DNA of 64,000 nt from Gymnogyps californianus (taxonomy: Eukaryota; Chordata; Aves; Accipitriformes; Cathartidae): positions 216,151,494 through 216,215,493 of the forward strand of contig NC_059471.1 of NCBI RefSeq assembly GCF_018139145.2, in the 5' to 3' direction. The notes under the pieces are model-generated. The model did not search any database. It saw only the letters and a list, made by a program, of their open reading frames with translations, and had not been told where the DNA came from. Positions 23,156 through 37,320 of the stretch are shown piece after piece; the stretch's first letter is position 1; every line of letters starts with the position of its first letter. Made by a program: the position numbers and the translations under genes.

Positions 23156-26100
23156 CTACAAGCAAAGAGAAAAGAAAACAAAAGTACATTACTATGGAGT
23201 ATTCCTTCCTCCTCCCTCCTTCACAACCATGCCATCATCAGAGCGTATTTAATTGCTAATCCTCCCTTTCTCGTCTCTGAGCTCTCTACTTAAAACCAGC
23301 ACAAAGGGAGCCCTCCTGAAAGAAAAGATGCTGCTAGAAAGAGCAGAAATCACATAGCAGAATAATAAATCAGCACCCTTTTACTCTCCATTACACACAC
23401 ACGTGCCCCATGGTGCAGCACAAAAATTCACCAGAAGCCAGAGCAGTGCAGAAGGCTAATGGTAGAAACATCAAGCAGTATAGCTGTTTGCACTGCCAAC
23501 TGTGACCCAATTGTGTATTTGCTATCTAAGAAGACAGCACTGGAGAAGGATTATTATCCTGCTCTTCTGGATGAGGGACTGAAGCCTAGAGAAGGTCAGG
23601 GACCTGCCTACAGGGACAGGTCCAGATGGATGCTGAGCTCTTTTGCAACCCTTGAAGTTTGCCAGGAAGATGCCAGCTCTGCTCTGACATTAACATCCTT
23701 TCATGGAGACCTTGGTCCAGAACTGGCCTGTTTGAACAGGCTCTCTGTGGCTTCCAGATCAAAGCTGCCTCATGCTGGTCCAGCTTGGAGTACAGACGTA
23801 GGAGTTGTGGTGTGCCAGCCTTCGCAGCCACATCTACAAAGGGCATGCAGCCAAGCACGGAGCAAACTGTCTCCTCCCTCCCCTGGGTTCTCACCACAAG
23901 ACCGCTCTCCACCCACTGCACAGCCAAGAAAACACTGTATAAAAGAGAGATACAGTTCCCCTGGGCATCTCAGATGACTGAGAAGAAAGGGGTTGCCTAA
24001 CTATTAGCAGTAATAACGTCTAAAGGACCATGAAGTAGGAAAACTAACAACCCAGGGACCAGCCTGGTGACTTTCCAAAGAGAGGGAAGAGGGCTTCCTT
24101 GCATCACTCAGTCTCTTAAAATCTCCCAGGTTTTAACCAGGATGGTGGGAGCAGTATGGGGTTCAAACAGCTTCTGTAATTTGGTGAGCATATCACCAAG
24201 CCCCATCCTCGTGCCATGGAAATGCATCTTCCTACTCAACATATCCATCTGCTCCCTGTTTCTTCACTTTTTCATGGCTGCTTCTGTACCAAGAACAGCT
24301 TTGGCCCTTTATGGCCCCACAGAGCATGTGGGAGATGGAGTCCTACCAGCTCAGGTCTCACAAGCCAAGCTCCTTGATGAGTGTTGACTGCCCAACCCTT
24401 GTTACTGGTGGCCAGGCTGAGGCACACAAATCTTTCCTCTTTGACATCCAGATCAGAATTTCACAAAACTGTTTTTGATTTTAAAAAGGACACAGGCCAA
24501 ACCCCAGCTCCACTCCTGCAGGCCAGTGTCCTATTACCTCTCTCACAGAGTGACTTTGCTGAAATCATCAGGGGTGTAACTAGCTGAGCAAAGGTGAAGA
24601 CAGCCAGCCCCACACAAGTAGGAGGCAAGGAAAAAATCACTGTTTGCAGATCCCAGCAGGGAGGAAGATGTGGCAGTGACACAGGTCTGGATTCACAGCT
24701 TTTTCAAATCTGTGCAACTCTGCTAACGCCAGCGGAACTGAAAAATTTACTTCAAGAAATAATAAAGAGAATAAATCCTGTCTTCTTTTGACCTGTAGAC
24801 TGACTAGATCTGATAGTGGAAAGGGTAAGTCTGGGCTTGTAGAGCATCCGCCGCTTTTATGCCACCCCAAATATTTCAAAATTCTCACAGTAGCCAGAAT
24901 TTCAAAGCTGTTGTATGATCACCTTCACCTCCCACTGTCCTCCCTACCGCAGCAGCCACAGGCGTTGGATAGATGACGGCCAAAGGTCATTTCACATTTA
25001 CTTTAGGCGTGTTTACCCTGTTCTGCTTTGCCTTTCTGGTCAAGCAAATATTTAATAAAATCAAGCTTATACTGCAGAGTTTGCAAGACTGTCTTGCGAG
25101 CAGGAGAGGATTCGCTCTGCAGGGATACGCAGGCTGGTCACGTAGGCTTTTAATAACCTTTATTATGATAGATAGAGCGGCGATGGGATGAGCTCTCCCC
25201 GCACAACCATTCCTCTTTCAAAAGAGGCCATCCTTGAGAGAGCAGCAGAAGAGGGAAGCTGTCCCTGTTTGAGTCCTGTGTTCAGAAACATCACGTGGCG
25301 ACACTGAACACTGGCTCCCGTCACTTATGAGTTATGATCCATATTTCTAACAGACAGTGGTTTGATCGGGCACTAGACAGATCTAGGAAGAAATTATTCT
25401 TTTCAAGTACTAAAAAGATATCTATTTTAGCCCTATATTTTACTATATTTTGCTCCTCTTAGCCCTGCAGAGTCAGCACAGCTGCAGGACAGGGAAATGG
25501 GAACTGTCGTGACCCAGAGACTGAAGAGGTAACGAACAGCCCCTCTTCTGCCACAGGAGCCCTGCGCCCAAAGGTCATTCACAACACCCAAGAGCAGAAC
25601 TGCAACAACAGGAGGAAGCCTGCCCATTAAAATAAGCGGCCAACACAACATAAGAGGAGATATGCTCCAGATGTGAAATCTTTGAGGCCCAAGCAGATGA
25701 GAATGAGGTGAGACTGTCACTCGTAGAGGAAGGGGATGGCGAGAGGAACCTTCCTCTGGGCAAAGACAGCAAATCTGATCTGGAAACAAGAGAGACCACA
25801 GTAAGAAACTCCAGGAAGGCTGGATGAGGAGTCCCTTTTGCAGCAGACAAGGGCGCTTCAAAAATAGTGAACTTCGTGGAGGAAGATGCTCACCTGCAGA
25901 GGAAAGAGCATCAACAGTCTGCCAGCACCGATAGCCACCGAGCAAGCACAGGAGCAGCCTTTTGGGACAAAGCAGGGAGAGCAGGAGCCTGGGGCTATCT
26001 TGCCATCTTCCATCAGCCATCTGAGTGACCCTAGGAGCAGGATTTTCTCTTCTGCTGGCACTCACTCCTTCTCTCCCATCTGCTCATGTTGTTTGCCCTG

Positions 26101-29100
26101 CACCCTCTGTTCTGGAGTCCCAATCAGTACTTGAGCCTCTAAGGGCTATAATTTATAATTGGGCTTAATTAATAAATAACAGCAGAGGGCAGAGGCAAGG
26201 AGGACTAGTTGTTTAGCTTGCAGAATAGAGCAGGGTTTATATTACCCCTTAGAGGATGCACCAATGAGAAGGGGGTTATGCATGTCTTTTTATTACCCAT
26301 GTCTGGATAGCAGAAATCATAGCAGCTGAGAAGACAAATAATACAGTGCCATAGACATACCCAGTCTCTTAGGCTGCTCGGTCTACAAGAGAGTAATTAT
26401 ATTGTAAGAAAAAAGCAAATAAACAAAAGGCCACAGTGAGCAGGCAGTGAGGTCTGGGCTTAGGCTCTGAGCTGCGTATTTCCAAAATAAACCCAAACCA
26501 CCTTCCCACAATGACCAGGCTCACTTGCCTTTTCCCCCAGAGACGTGGCCAGCAGCGATGCCATGACCCACCATGTAGGGCTCCTGTGTGAGACCAGACT
26601 GTCCCTCTACGTGGCTCCTGCCATAACAACCTCTTCACCAGCACCTTCAAGGTCCCTGGGAAGGTCACACAGCCTCTACAGCCCCAGGGCTCTACAGGGA
26701 AAAACCTTTTGGTAAAAAGCAGCCCTGCCTTTTCTCCCTCTGTCCGGAACAGCTGCCCCCTGGCTCTGCTGCACCCTTCACATGCAGTGGTGGTACGGAG
26801 GGGGTGCCACAGGTCATAACAATACAAAGGTTCTCCTCAAGACTGGATGTCCTGGGTGAGTCTCTTCATCGCCCTACAGCATAAAAAAGCCAAGACACTG
26901 CCTACCTCCTTCTCTGACCATGATTAGGCTGTGGTGTTACACAACCTTCATGACACGCAGCAAACTCAAAGCAAGATATCATTCTTTTTTTCAGAACTGG
27001 AGCTACACCAGATTTGAACCTAGTCTGGACATGAAATCGAAGCAGAGGAAGCCTTCTCGCAAATCCAGCTGTTTCAGACAGGGTTCCATCCATGGTCAGA
27101 GGAAGGTCTCAGAGTCAGCTCCCACATAAGGTCTCACACCACTCTCTTGCCTGTGGAACTAGCATCTCAACTCTATGTCTTGCAAATAACACATTCCCCA
27201 TAACACCCCTTGAATTCACACAGTTTGGTTTAAGGACTGGTTTCCTCTTGAAGGACAGCAAGTTATGATGCTACCCTACAGTGAGGTTACTTTTTTACTG
27301 TTATTGACCATTTCCAGCAAAGGTTAGAGACCACTGAGTCAGAGGATGCAGCTTCGTTCTGCTAAGGGCTCTCCGGGACACGATCCCAAGACTCTACAAC
27401 ATGCAACCCTATGGTAAATAGATGGGGCCTTGGACAAGAAAAGTTTGGATGCAAAAAAGCCTAAGAGGAGGAAACTTTCCTAACTTCTTTTAACTCAGCT
27501 GGTGGCTGTTATTAGATGGGAAAGCTAGGGAATGCTGAATACATCCTCAAAATGCAGCAGGTTTCAACGGGACAAAATCAAGAAGGATGCACTATGGCTG
27601 AGGAAGTAGGAATAAATCAGGAATAAAGAGGACACAAAGGGCTGGTCTGTCAGTTCAGAGGGAGGGAAGGACTTGGGAGGAAGTGTACAGGGAGAGGGGA
27701 AAGAGAGAGCTGGGGCATTCGGTTTTGATTGACAATCTCACAAAAGCCATGGTCACGTCCCTGTACTAGAGACTGGCACAAATCCACCCCACTGCAATGA
27801 CAGCTCCTGAAAGAAACACGTCACTGGGTGAACATGGAAGACGACAGCATCTCCCCATTTGCCTCACACACACACAACCCTCCTGCCATCAAAGGTGGTA
27901 GACAGATTCACATCACCAGGTCCCCTGCCACAGCCACATGTTGGCAGCAGGGACTCTGCAAGGTCAGCGGCAAGAGGAGTCATGCGTGAGAGCCTGGCTG
28001 CAAAAAGCCATGGAAGCAAACCCACCCTGGGTCCAGCTCCAGCCAGGGGCTCAGAGCAAAAATACATATTAAAATCTAGAACACGACCAAAACGTGCTGA
28101 AAAACAGCACTGGGAGGGGGAAAAAACCCACCACCTCCTCCTGCACAGTGGGTCTGACACCATCCCGGAGTGCCGGTGGCTGGTGGGACAGGCTCAGTGA
28201 GTTCTCCACCAGGCAGCCCCTGGCCAGGAGGAAGCCAACAGCGCCCAGGGCTCCTGGGCAATGCCAATGGCACGGGCTGGGTGGTTAACAAAGCCCAGCG
28301 TTAATCAGGGTGGCACGCTCCTCTGTTTACTTTTGCTCCACTCAGGCATGGCTATTCATTTCCCGGGATGCAGGAGGCCGTGCAGAGATGCTGACAAGGC
28401 AGACACCCGGCGACGGAGCCAGCACACAGCGATTCAGCACCAAGTGCAGCTACACAATCCCTTTAATCTCCGCTAAAGATTTTTTTTCCTGGCTTCCTTT
28501 AATAAACCCTGATTACCATGGATAGAAGCTTTTCTTCGGGAGCTGACATGGTGAGAAAACTCATACAGAGACATTGTCGGCAGCTCCCCCAACAAAGACC
28601 GGCTTCTAACTTCCGCTAAATCCTTTCTCCCCGAATTTACAACCTGTCCAACGCCTGACGGAAACTGAAGGCAAGTCTCTCTTGGAGGGTATCCCATGCC
28701 AGACCATCTTTTCTTTGGAGCTCGCTGCAATGAACGGATCCCAGCGCAAGCTGCAGCTTGTCCCAAATAAAGAGATTAATTTCAGGAGTGGTTGGTTGGC
28801 AAGGCACTTAAGCTAAGGTGGGACAACATGGCCTTCCCTCGTCACACAGATTATTCTATTCAGGCACTCAGATGGTGCCCATTACCTTGTTACCTGTGCA
28901 TCTGCCAGAAGCATATTCAGTGACGGGATTAACACTTGCCATGAGTAGGACTTTCTTCCTTTTTTCCTGATTCCCCCATGTGATAAAACTGCATGTGGAT
29001 GGTATCTCTGCCTGCGTTTCAGACTTGGTTTCCTATCAGCAAAAGCAGGTCAGAGCTGTGCTCCTTTGTGCTTGGAAGGGAGAGCAGAGAGGTTTGTAAT

Positions 29101-32100
29101 GGTTTCTCAGTTCCTCCAGGAATTTGCTACGCAGAGACTTGAATAAAAGAATACAAATATTCAGTGTCACAGAAACAAGAATGGGGTTTTGAGGTCAGGG
29201 AAATAACCTACAAATCTAGAGACCGGGGTTAAACTCTCTTTTCTGGAGCAAACTCGGCCGTGAGTCTCCATGGTTGAGTGCCGCTCTCCACGACACACGT
29301 AACAGTATTTTCCAGTGTCCTGAAAGTATTGTGAGGATAAATCTGCTAAAATTATTCCTTATCACAGTAACTGGCGAAATGTAAACCGCCAGACAAACAA
29401 ACTATTGTAGCAAGAACATACAAGGTCATTGATTTTAAGCAAACCACGTCACAACAGTGCCTAACTTTGTTGATCCTACCTTGAGGAACGTGTGTATGAG
29501 ACCATATAGGTCCAAAACACTGAGAAAAGTGAAAAATTGCCAAAAGCTGGAGTGTCAGGTTGACTTCTGTTTCAAAGTCTCGTTCTTGTCCCTAACAAAG
29601 CCATCGTACGCTCCTGGGACTCTGTTCTCCCCACTACAAAGTGTTTCTCTACTGTATTTCACTGAAGTGCAGCTCTCATGGGGTTGGCAGTGCCAAGTTG
29701 GCCAAGAAATTAAAAGGCACATCACAGGTAAGGAGACCATGATCAGCTATAGACACGAAGAGGAATAAACACAGCCTCTGCCCCTAAAGGAATGATGAAT
29801 ACTGAAAAGAAAATGAACTGGGTTTCATCCCAGCAGGTCTCCCCAGCTTGTATATCAATTACAGCATTTTAGGACAGCCTTGAGGAAAACGGCGTTTCCT
29901 TCCTCAGAAGTCAAGCTTATGCTCGCAAATTCCCTTCAAGGCTTCGGGGGCTCTGAAGAGTACCCAAACAAAGTCTTTAAATTTTCTGGACCTGGTTCAG
30001 GTGGGAGCCCTAGAACACCACTTTGATCCTCAAACAGCAAGGAAGGGCCTCTGACCCCAGCTTTCTCCGTGAGTCAGCAGGCAGCTATTTTCTTGTTGGC
30101 TGAGGCTGTATAGCACAGTTTATGTTGCAGTGAATGCCAGTGGGTGGATGTTTCCCCTTGCTTTGCAATCTTGGGAAGATCTGTGAGACACAAGTCCTCT
30201 CTCTCGGGCTGAAGTCTTGTAATTAGCACTGTATAAATCCATGAAGAGCCAAATCTCGTAAGACAGAGACCATACTTCAGCTGTCTCCCGAAAGCCTGGC
30301 AGAGAGAGTACCTCCGTATTCACAGTGACTTTGCGATCACTGGCTATTTCACTCCCAAGATCTACGTGAGATGCCAGCAAGGACAAAACGTGGGACTTAA
30401 AGGAAAAAACAAAACCTTTAGACTTTCATCTACCAGTTGTTGGAGCACGGAGATCTATATTTGGAGGTGGGGAAACCACTTGCAAAGAAGCCAGGAGAGA
30501 ATCCCCAGTCTTCAAAGTCTGAGATTTCGCTACATATTCAAAAGGCAGCTGGAGCAGAGCAGCCTGAGAGACACAGGGTAAAAGCAACAGGACTGGGAAA
30601 ATCAGAGATGATACCGGGATGGGGAATAAGGTTCGGAAATAAAGCTTCAGAGGGACGTAGAGCTGGCGGATTTGCTGCATAGGATCAGGCTATCTGCAAA
30701 CCAGATGAGCTTCAGTTACCAGTGACCAGTATTTGATGGTTCAGAGAGTATGGGAAGTTCTCTCAAATGAAGAGTGTACAACTGGCCAGCCCAATGTGAT
30801 TAATGCAGAGCACGGCTGTGTACTCACAGAGATCCAGGATCCTCTGGAGTAAGGACCATCAGTCCTGCAACTATACCCAACCTTACAGTCGGAAATAGGC
30901 TGAACACACAGCAGGAGTAGGAACATAAAGAAAATGCTGTTAACGATACTATATTACTGGGAGGAAGGAGTCAGATAGAGGTGTGATGATTTCTCTTCAG
31001 TGATGCAGGGTTTGCAGCAGAGGCTAGAACAGAGTTTCCCTTTATGCTTTATTCAGCATAAAATTTCCTCCTTTCATTTATGGCAGGTATCCAGCCCATT
31101 TTGGAGCAGCAACCACTAGCTATGGATGGGGCCAGTGAAAAGATCTGACACAGCAAATCCTTCATCTTCAGCTTCCCACGTGAGTGGCTAAAGAGAGCAG
31201 ATGAGCGAGTACAGTCCCATAAAACAGGGGTGGCTGGACCATCTCAAATCTTAGCCAGATCTCGAGTCCAACACACACATTATCACTAGCGGGAAGGAGT
31301 AGTGCTGACTGGCATTTGCTCTCCCAAACCTAAAGGAAAGCTTCAGTTTACTGCAACCATTAGCAGTATTTTTATAGTGACATCGGTACTGAAGATTATG
31401 GAAAAAACAATATTAGCCATCTCCTTGTTTCATTTTCTCTGCACTTACTAACTCTGACCAAATTCCTAAATGCTTCTGGGTGGGTTTTTATGCAGCCATG
31501 AAGCTCCTGGGCAGACACGTGCCATTTATTTTAGCACTCTGCCTTTTACATGACAGCTTTTCCAGCAACTGGTCTCTGTCTTTCAGCCCTTAAGCAGGTC
31601 AGATGAGGGACAGTCTTCTTCCATGTTTCTGTAGCACCTAGGGCAATTAGGTCCCAATCTGGTTAGTTCATAACTTGCATGTGTTAGCTGAGATAATCTA
31701 TATCTGCTGACTCCATGGGCTTGAAAAGAGATCTTTAAGAGATGTCAGAAGGCTGACAAGTCCATACTGCTGCCCCAAAGTTCACCAGCCCTAAATTCCA
31801 GGCATCTTCTGCAGATATGAGATTGCTACAGAGCACGATTTCTTCTCTACAAATGAAACAATACAGCACCAAACAGACATTTTTTGAACAATACTAATCT
31901 ACTGCATGCTTTACTTGGCTTTCCCTTACAAATATAATACAAACTGCATTAAAATTGTTTATAACCTTTAACCGTTCTGGCATAAAAGTATTTTTTGTCA
32001 AGTTCAAAACAAAGCAGGGCTCAGCGCAGCTGCTGTATTCAGAGTGACATTCCCTCCGAGAAAAAATACCCAAGATCAGACCAAACAAGAGATGTCCTCT

Positions 32101-34474
32101 TCAGACAACTTCGCCTCCGAGCGCTTTGGCAAAAACCTTCTGTCCCCACTTGACTTGGATTTTTTTAACAGGTTGAAGGGCAGTTGAGATGCCACCCGAT
32201 CCAAAAGGCAAACGAAGGAGCCGGACTCTGATGGAGAGCCCCATGCTTGCACTAGCAGAGACATCCAGCTGAGACACAATTTCAAGCCCAGCAGCAGCAA
32301 GGGGGATTGGCTCTACTCTTTGTGCCGATAGCTGTAATGAGGCAGTGTGGACACAGCCCTGATAAACAGCAGCTTTGCGAGCATTTCAGGGAGGGAAAAA
32401 AAAAAAAAGCAGTCTGACATTTATCCCACCACAGTCCCATGATGCCCCATTTTACAGGCAACGCAGGAAGACCACAGCAGGTACTTTCAGCAGAGAATCA
32501 GCAGCAAAACTCCAGCCCCCCTTCCAAAAAAATACCTGGATAAAACTATTACTAATTTGCTATTAACTTTCTCTTCCAGTAACTTCGTCACCGCAAGGCA
32601 GAGGACAAGCCTAGCTGCTGCCAACACATACAAAGGCCAATGGGAAGTTATTCTTAGAGCCCTGCCCGGCTGTTGCTGCAGGATAACTAGCTCCAAATCA
32701 TGCTTGACGGTCTCAAGATACTGCTGAGCTAGACAGGACATCCGTGGCCAGGATCAGATACAGACAAGAGACAGAATTGTGCTAATGTGGGTAAAAAGAT
32801 AATCACACGCTATGTTTGTTAACAAGAAGATTAGAAGAGAGCCGATGTTGTATACACACACAGAGGCTGCATTTGCAAGGAGATACACAAATCTATCCTG
32901 TACAGCATACAGACGCATTTATTTTTGCACAAAATTATGCAATTCCTGTACTCCCGGTGCAGGGCAGTGTGTGCATGCATAATTACACCGAGCATTAGCA
33001 GCAACACCTATAGCTCAGGTTGTCTGACATGTTCTGTACTAAGACTCGGTTTTAAGGTCCTCATTACTTTGACAGACCTGAACCGCTCAGGGGACAATTT
33101 CCTCAGCTCGATGTCTGCCTCAGGCTAACATCGCCGAAGAAAGTTGCATTCAGAATAGCTTGGGCAATTCTGAGAACTAAATTAGGAGAAAAGTTTTTGC
33201 AAGTTATTGATTTTAATTTTTTTTCGGTGTTTGACCTTGGTTATATTCTTGCCACTGTCTAACTGAAAAGCTTCCATGCTTCGGAGCAGGTAGTAAAAAT
33301 TGGGAGGGTCATGCTGTCATGGGGATCTTCTGGCCGTGCCTGAAAGTCTGGCGAAATTTGACCAAGTTACAGCATCTAATAACATATACATTGCAAGTAA
33401 AGATTTTGCCTTTTCCAGTGCTCCCAGGATGGATCAAGACAGCACTTGGGCTATCACCACAGGAGGAGTAAAACATGCTCAACATCAGGGATGAAGGGAC
33501 TGAGCAGGTTTTCCCCACACTTATTCGCTGTGTCAGCTGGAGGCTGTTGTGGTACCAAGCACTGCTGCTCAGGAAAACTCTTCTGTGCTCCCTGATGGAC
33601 TCACGCTGCAGCTCAGCTTAATTAACCCATTTGGAAAGCAAAAGAGGAGAATGCTGTGACATAAGGAAGGGAAAACTGGAAAGTGGAGGAGGGGGAGAAA
33701 ATGGGGCAGAGATAATTTAGGAAAAGGGATATGAGCAGAGACTGGGAAATGTGGGCAGATTGCAGATTTGCAAGTTCTGTAATCATTGAAACATCCCCTC
33801 CTTATGAATGGGGCATTGATCCCCCAGCTTCTGAGCCTCCCAGTTCCCCTAAGATGGGTTTCCTCCAGCTGCTGACAAATCTGGAGGTCAAATCAGTTAC
33901 ACAGGATTAAAGTTCTAGGGAGAAATTTCCATTTTTGTCTTGCTCAAGAGCTTAGAAAATGCATACCAAAACAAAAAAATGCAACTGCAGAATGGAAAAG
34001 AGGAAAAAAAGAGCAGGTAGTTGCTGAACTATTGCAGACTTATCCAGCATCTTCCCTAGCCCTTCTATGTGAGAAGAGGTTGCAAGAGGTCTTCCTGAGC
34101 AAAGGACAACACCACCCCCTTCCAATTCCTTCTCAACACCAATATTTAATGTCAAGCCTGGAGTGAGTTACCAAATTATGAGACTTAACAGAACCAGGAG
34201 CAGCAGCCTTTATTTACTGACTATTCCTATGTAAGTTAAAACCACACGAATTATGTGGGAGGGTGGGGTGGCACAGCGCCTGATGACATGATGCTGCTGT
34301 TGCTTTGCCGTCCTGCCGTAGCTCACACCAGCACATCACACCTTGTCCTGAAGGGCCCTTCCAGCTCCCCCCAGTACAATAACACATTGCTGCTTGCGAG
34401 GGCAACCAGCAGCTCTAATCAAGACGTTCCTACTAAGAGCGGGTCCCCGCCTCCAGAAGTTTCAGTCTAGAAAC

Positions 34475-34565
34475 ACCCCAGGGAGACAGAGGTCCAGGGA
34501 GGTGAAGACTTGGCCAAGGTCACACAGTGTCAGCGTGACTGAGACAGAGATACAGCCCATGGGTT
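34475..34565 (-). repeat. MIR-type SINE fragment
   Basis: The plus strand reads ttggccaaggtcacacagtg after ccagggaggtgaagac, which is the reverse complement of the MIR centre. Confidence 0.6.
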
Positions 34566-37294
34566 TAATCCCGAGCTCAGTGCCACAGCGACAAGACAAC
34601 TATTCTGCAGAGCAACGCGTGCAGCACCAGGGGAACCTCCTTTATAGCTGATTTTCTCTATTATCACCTCCTTTGGTGCACGTTTTAGGAACACACGCAC
34701 ACCCTAATGGCTCTGGAGCGGTAAATTCCCATCAATCTTAAACCCATCCACTCCACCAGCACTTTGCCAGCATCAGCAGAATAGGTGCATTATACACTCG
34801 AGTGTCTTTGTTGAAGCTACTTTAAATAGTTCAGTGGTCACCGTGTTCAGCTGTGAGTCTGCATGGATGCGTCCAGGGCGTCCTGAAATGATACAGCGTG
34901 GAGTCCTGCTGCTGGCACCCAGCCTGCGGAGCCGAGGGGAGGAAGGGAGGAGGCGTCTGCTCCGGCTACTCGGCTGCTAAAGGTTTCTGCAATTTATACG
35001 TGCGCTTCCCCATACTGACAAACCTCGAGAGGAGACACTGTCAGGCTGCCATCAGCAATGGCACCTTGTAGACAGCTTGCTGCTGCTGCAAAGCGCACCT
35101 GCAAAAGGCAAAATCCCTCTTTCTCCTTCCAGAAATATCTTCCCTGGGCCAGACACTCAGACATGGATGGAAGCTGCAGGTGCTCTGCACTTTGCAGGAT
35201 CTGACCCTTCATTTGCACGAACACACGCCTAGTGCTATCCACAAATCACCCTAGAGCAGCCACAAGGAGGGTGATGCAATTGTTTTAGCTATTTGCACAG
35301 CCTCATAATTGCAGATCCATCATCACATAGCATTAGCTGTGTTAGGATAGGTGTTACAGAGAAAACCCAGCACCAGAAACAGGCATATGAGCCCATTCAG
35401 TCCGCAAAAGATAGTTTATGGGTTTGCAATAACCAGTGGTTTCAGATCTGGGTCGTACTACCCAGAAGAAAGTTACTTGTTTGCTTAGCATCAGCTGCAA
35501 GCAAAATGTCACCCCAAACTCTAATTTAATCCAGATCCAAACACCATCTGCTTTGTTCATCTCTGCTCACACAGTCCAAAGGCACCTGTGTCTGAGACGA
35601 GGGGCATTTTTAATGTGGGGGCGTGGGAAGGTCATCTCTGTTCATAAAATCCTCTTCGTTAGAAATGGAGGCCTTGATCACACAGGTTGTAAGACCTGAA
35701 GCACTGCAAAACAGATGCACAGGTGCCGAAAGAGTAAGACCCACAGAGGACTGTTTTCCACGTGCGCTGCACTCCCCAAGCTGCATTGCAGAGGACAAGC
35801 CTGCCCTCATTTTCCCACTACTTACATCTCTCCACTCATCCCTCTCTCCAAAAACAGGACTTGTTGCTCTCTTCCCTCACCTCGCAGGATCCCACAGCTG
35901 CCCTTTGAGTGCTGCACAAGTCTCAAATACGGCAAAAAGCATCTAAGCCTGTGCCCATGCCCCCCCTGCCCTTTGGGGATGCAGTCACAACTGTTTCGAC
36001 ACGAGGTAAGAGCATCCCCTCTGCTCGTGGAGAGCATCATCTGTGCTCCAGCCCCCGGGGGCCTCGGGTAAGGGGCTGGAGCACGCAGTGCCTTGTCCTG
36101 GCTCCTGCGTGGCTGGGACACGCAGCTTGGGGCCGGCTGGCGAGGCTTGGGTGGCTGCAGATGGATTTTAATGACATGAGGCACGCACTCAGACAGGAGG
36201 CTGGGGTGAAATTTGCCCTCGCTTCAAAAGTTAGAGGCTGTAAATCTTTTGCTTTGACTAGAGGAAAAAGGCAGGGGCGGAGAGGAAGGGAAACGAAGTT
36301 TGGGTTGGTGGTGGTGGCATTCGGCTGAATGCAGCATTGGTTTGTACTGGGCGCTGGTGAGCTTAATGGGGCAGACGTGGGGAGCGCATCCAGGTGCCAC
36401 TTCTGGGCTTATTGATTTGTTTTACTTAGTAAAACAAAAGTATAGTGATAAGTAGAAACATGGACTTCTCCAAAAAGCAGCAAGCCCATCTAGCAACTCC
36501 CTTTGCCAGACTGATGCTCGCTGGGTCAGTGTCAGCAAACACACTCAGGAAACATAGGACTTGCCGTGTGGACCAAACCACGCTCCAGCAAGTCCATGGT
36601 CGTGGCTCAATACCGTGGGTACATCAAACACCGACCTGTCCTCTCTTTCTGCAGTAAATAGGAAATTCCCATCAGCTGCCTGCAGTAGGGAACCCACAGC
36701 CCACAGCTGTGGTCCTGCCAGACACCGGAGTGCCGAGATAAAAATTGTGGTGGCGTACGCAGGTGTAAAAATGCTATCGCAATTCAATGGGTTATTAATA
36801 ACAAGATATTTCTCCTCTGCGGCCATCTGCATCCCATACACCCCCACAAATCCAGCCCTTTCCTCTTCCAGCTACAACACTTTCCCTCTCTCTCAGGGCA
36901 GATTATTCCCTTTTTTTCTTTGCCTTCAAATCATGCATGAAGGTAGCGCTCAACAGGCGGTTTCCCTGGTACGGTCCATGCAGACTAACATTGTGCCAAG
37001 CACCATGAACTCAGCACAGAGGTTTTTCTACCAAGGTGCCAGAAATAATACAAATAAACTCTTCTTCTCTCCCTGGCTTTATATCTACAGCTCCCACACA
37101 TCACTACCAGCAAGGCTTTAAAACTAAAACAGACTGGGCCTATGTGGCTTGAATTTATTCTGAAAATTTATCTCTTCTTGCTGAAAGCCCTGTGTTTGCT
37201 TGATCTTCCTGCCTTCCAAGTCCTACAAGTGCCACATGTTGCACAGCTGGATTCCTGACAGAGAAAGAAAACAGGAGGGAAGAGAGAACAGATT

Positions 37295-37320
37295 TTATAT
37301 ATATATATATACACACACAC
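37295..37320. repeat. (TA)n(CA)n microsatellite
   Basis: Direct dinucleotide run, tatata changing to acacac. Confidence 0.95.

Noticed and set aside
31630..31680. Possible ancient repeat (gtagcacctagggcaattag)
   Set aside because: It resembles an amniote repeat tail I have seen, but it is too short and diverged to name.
36318..36333. Short hairpin GCATTC-ggct-GAATGC
   Set aside because: A six-base stem is expected by chance in 64 kb and nothing around it suggests an RNA gene.
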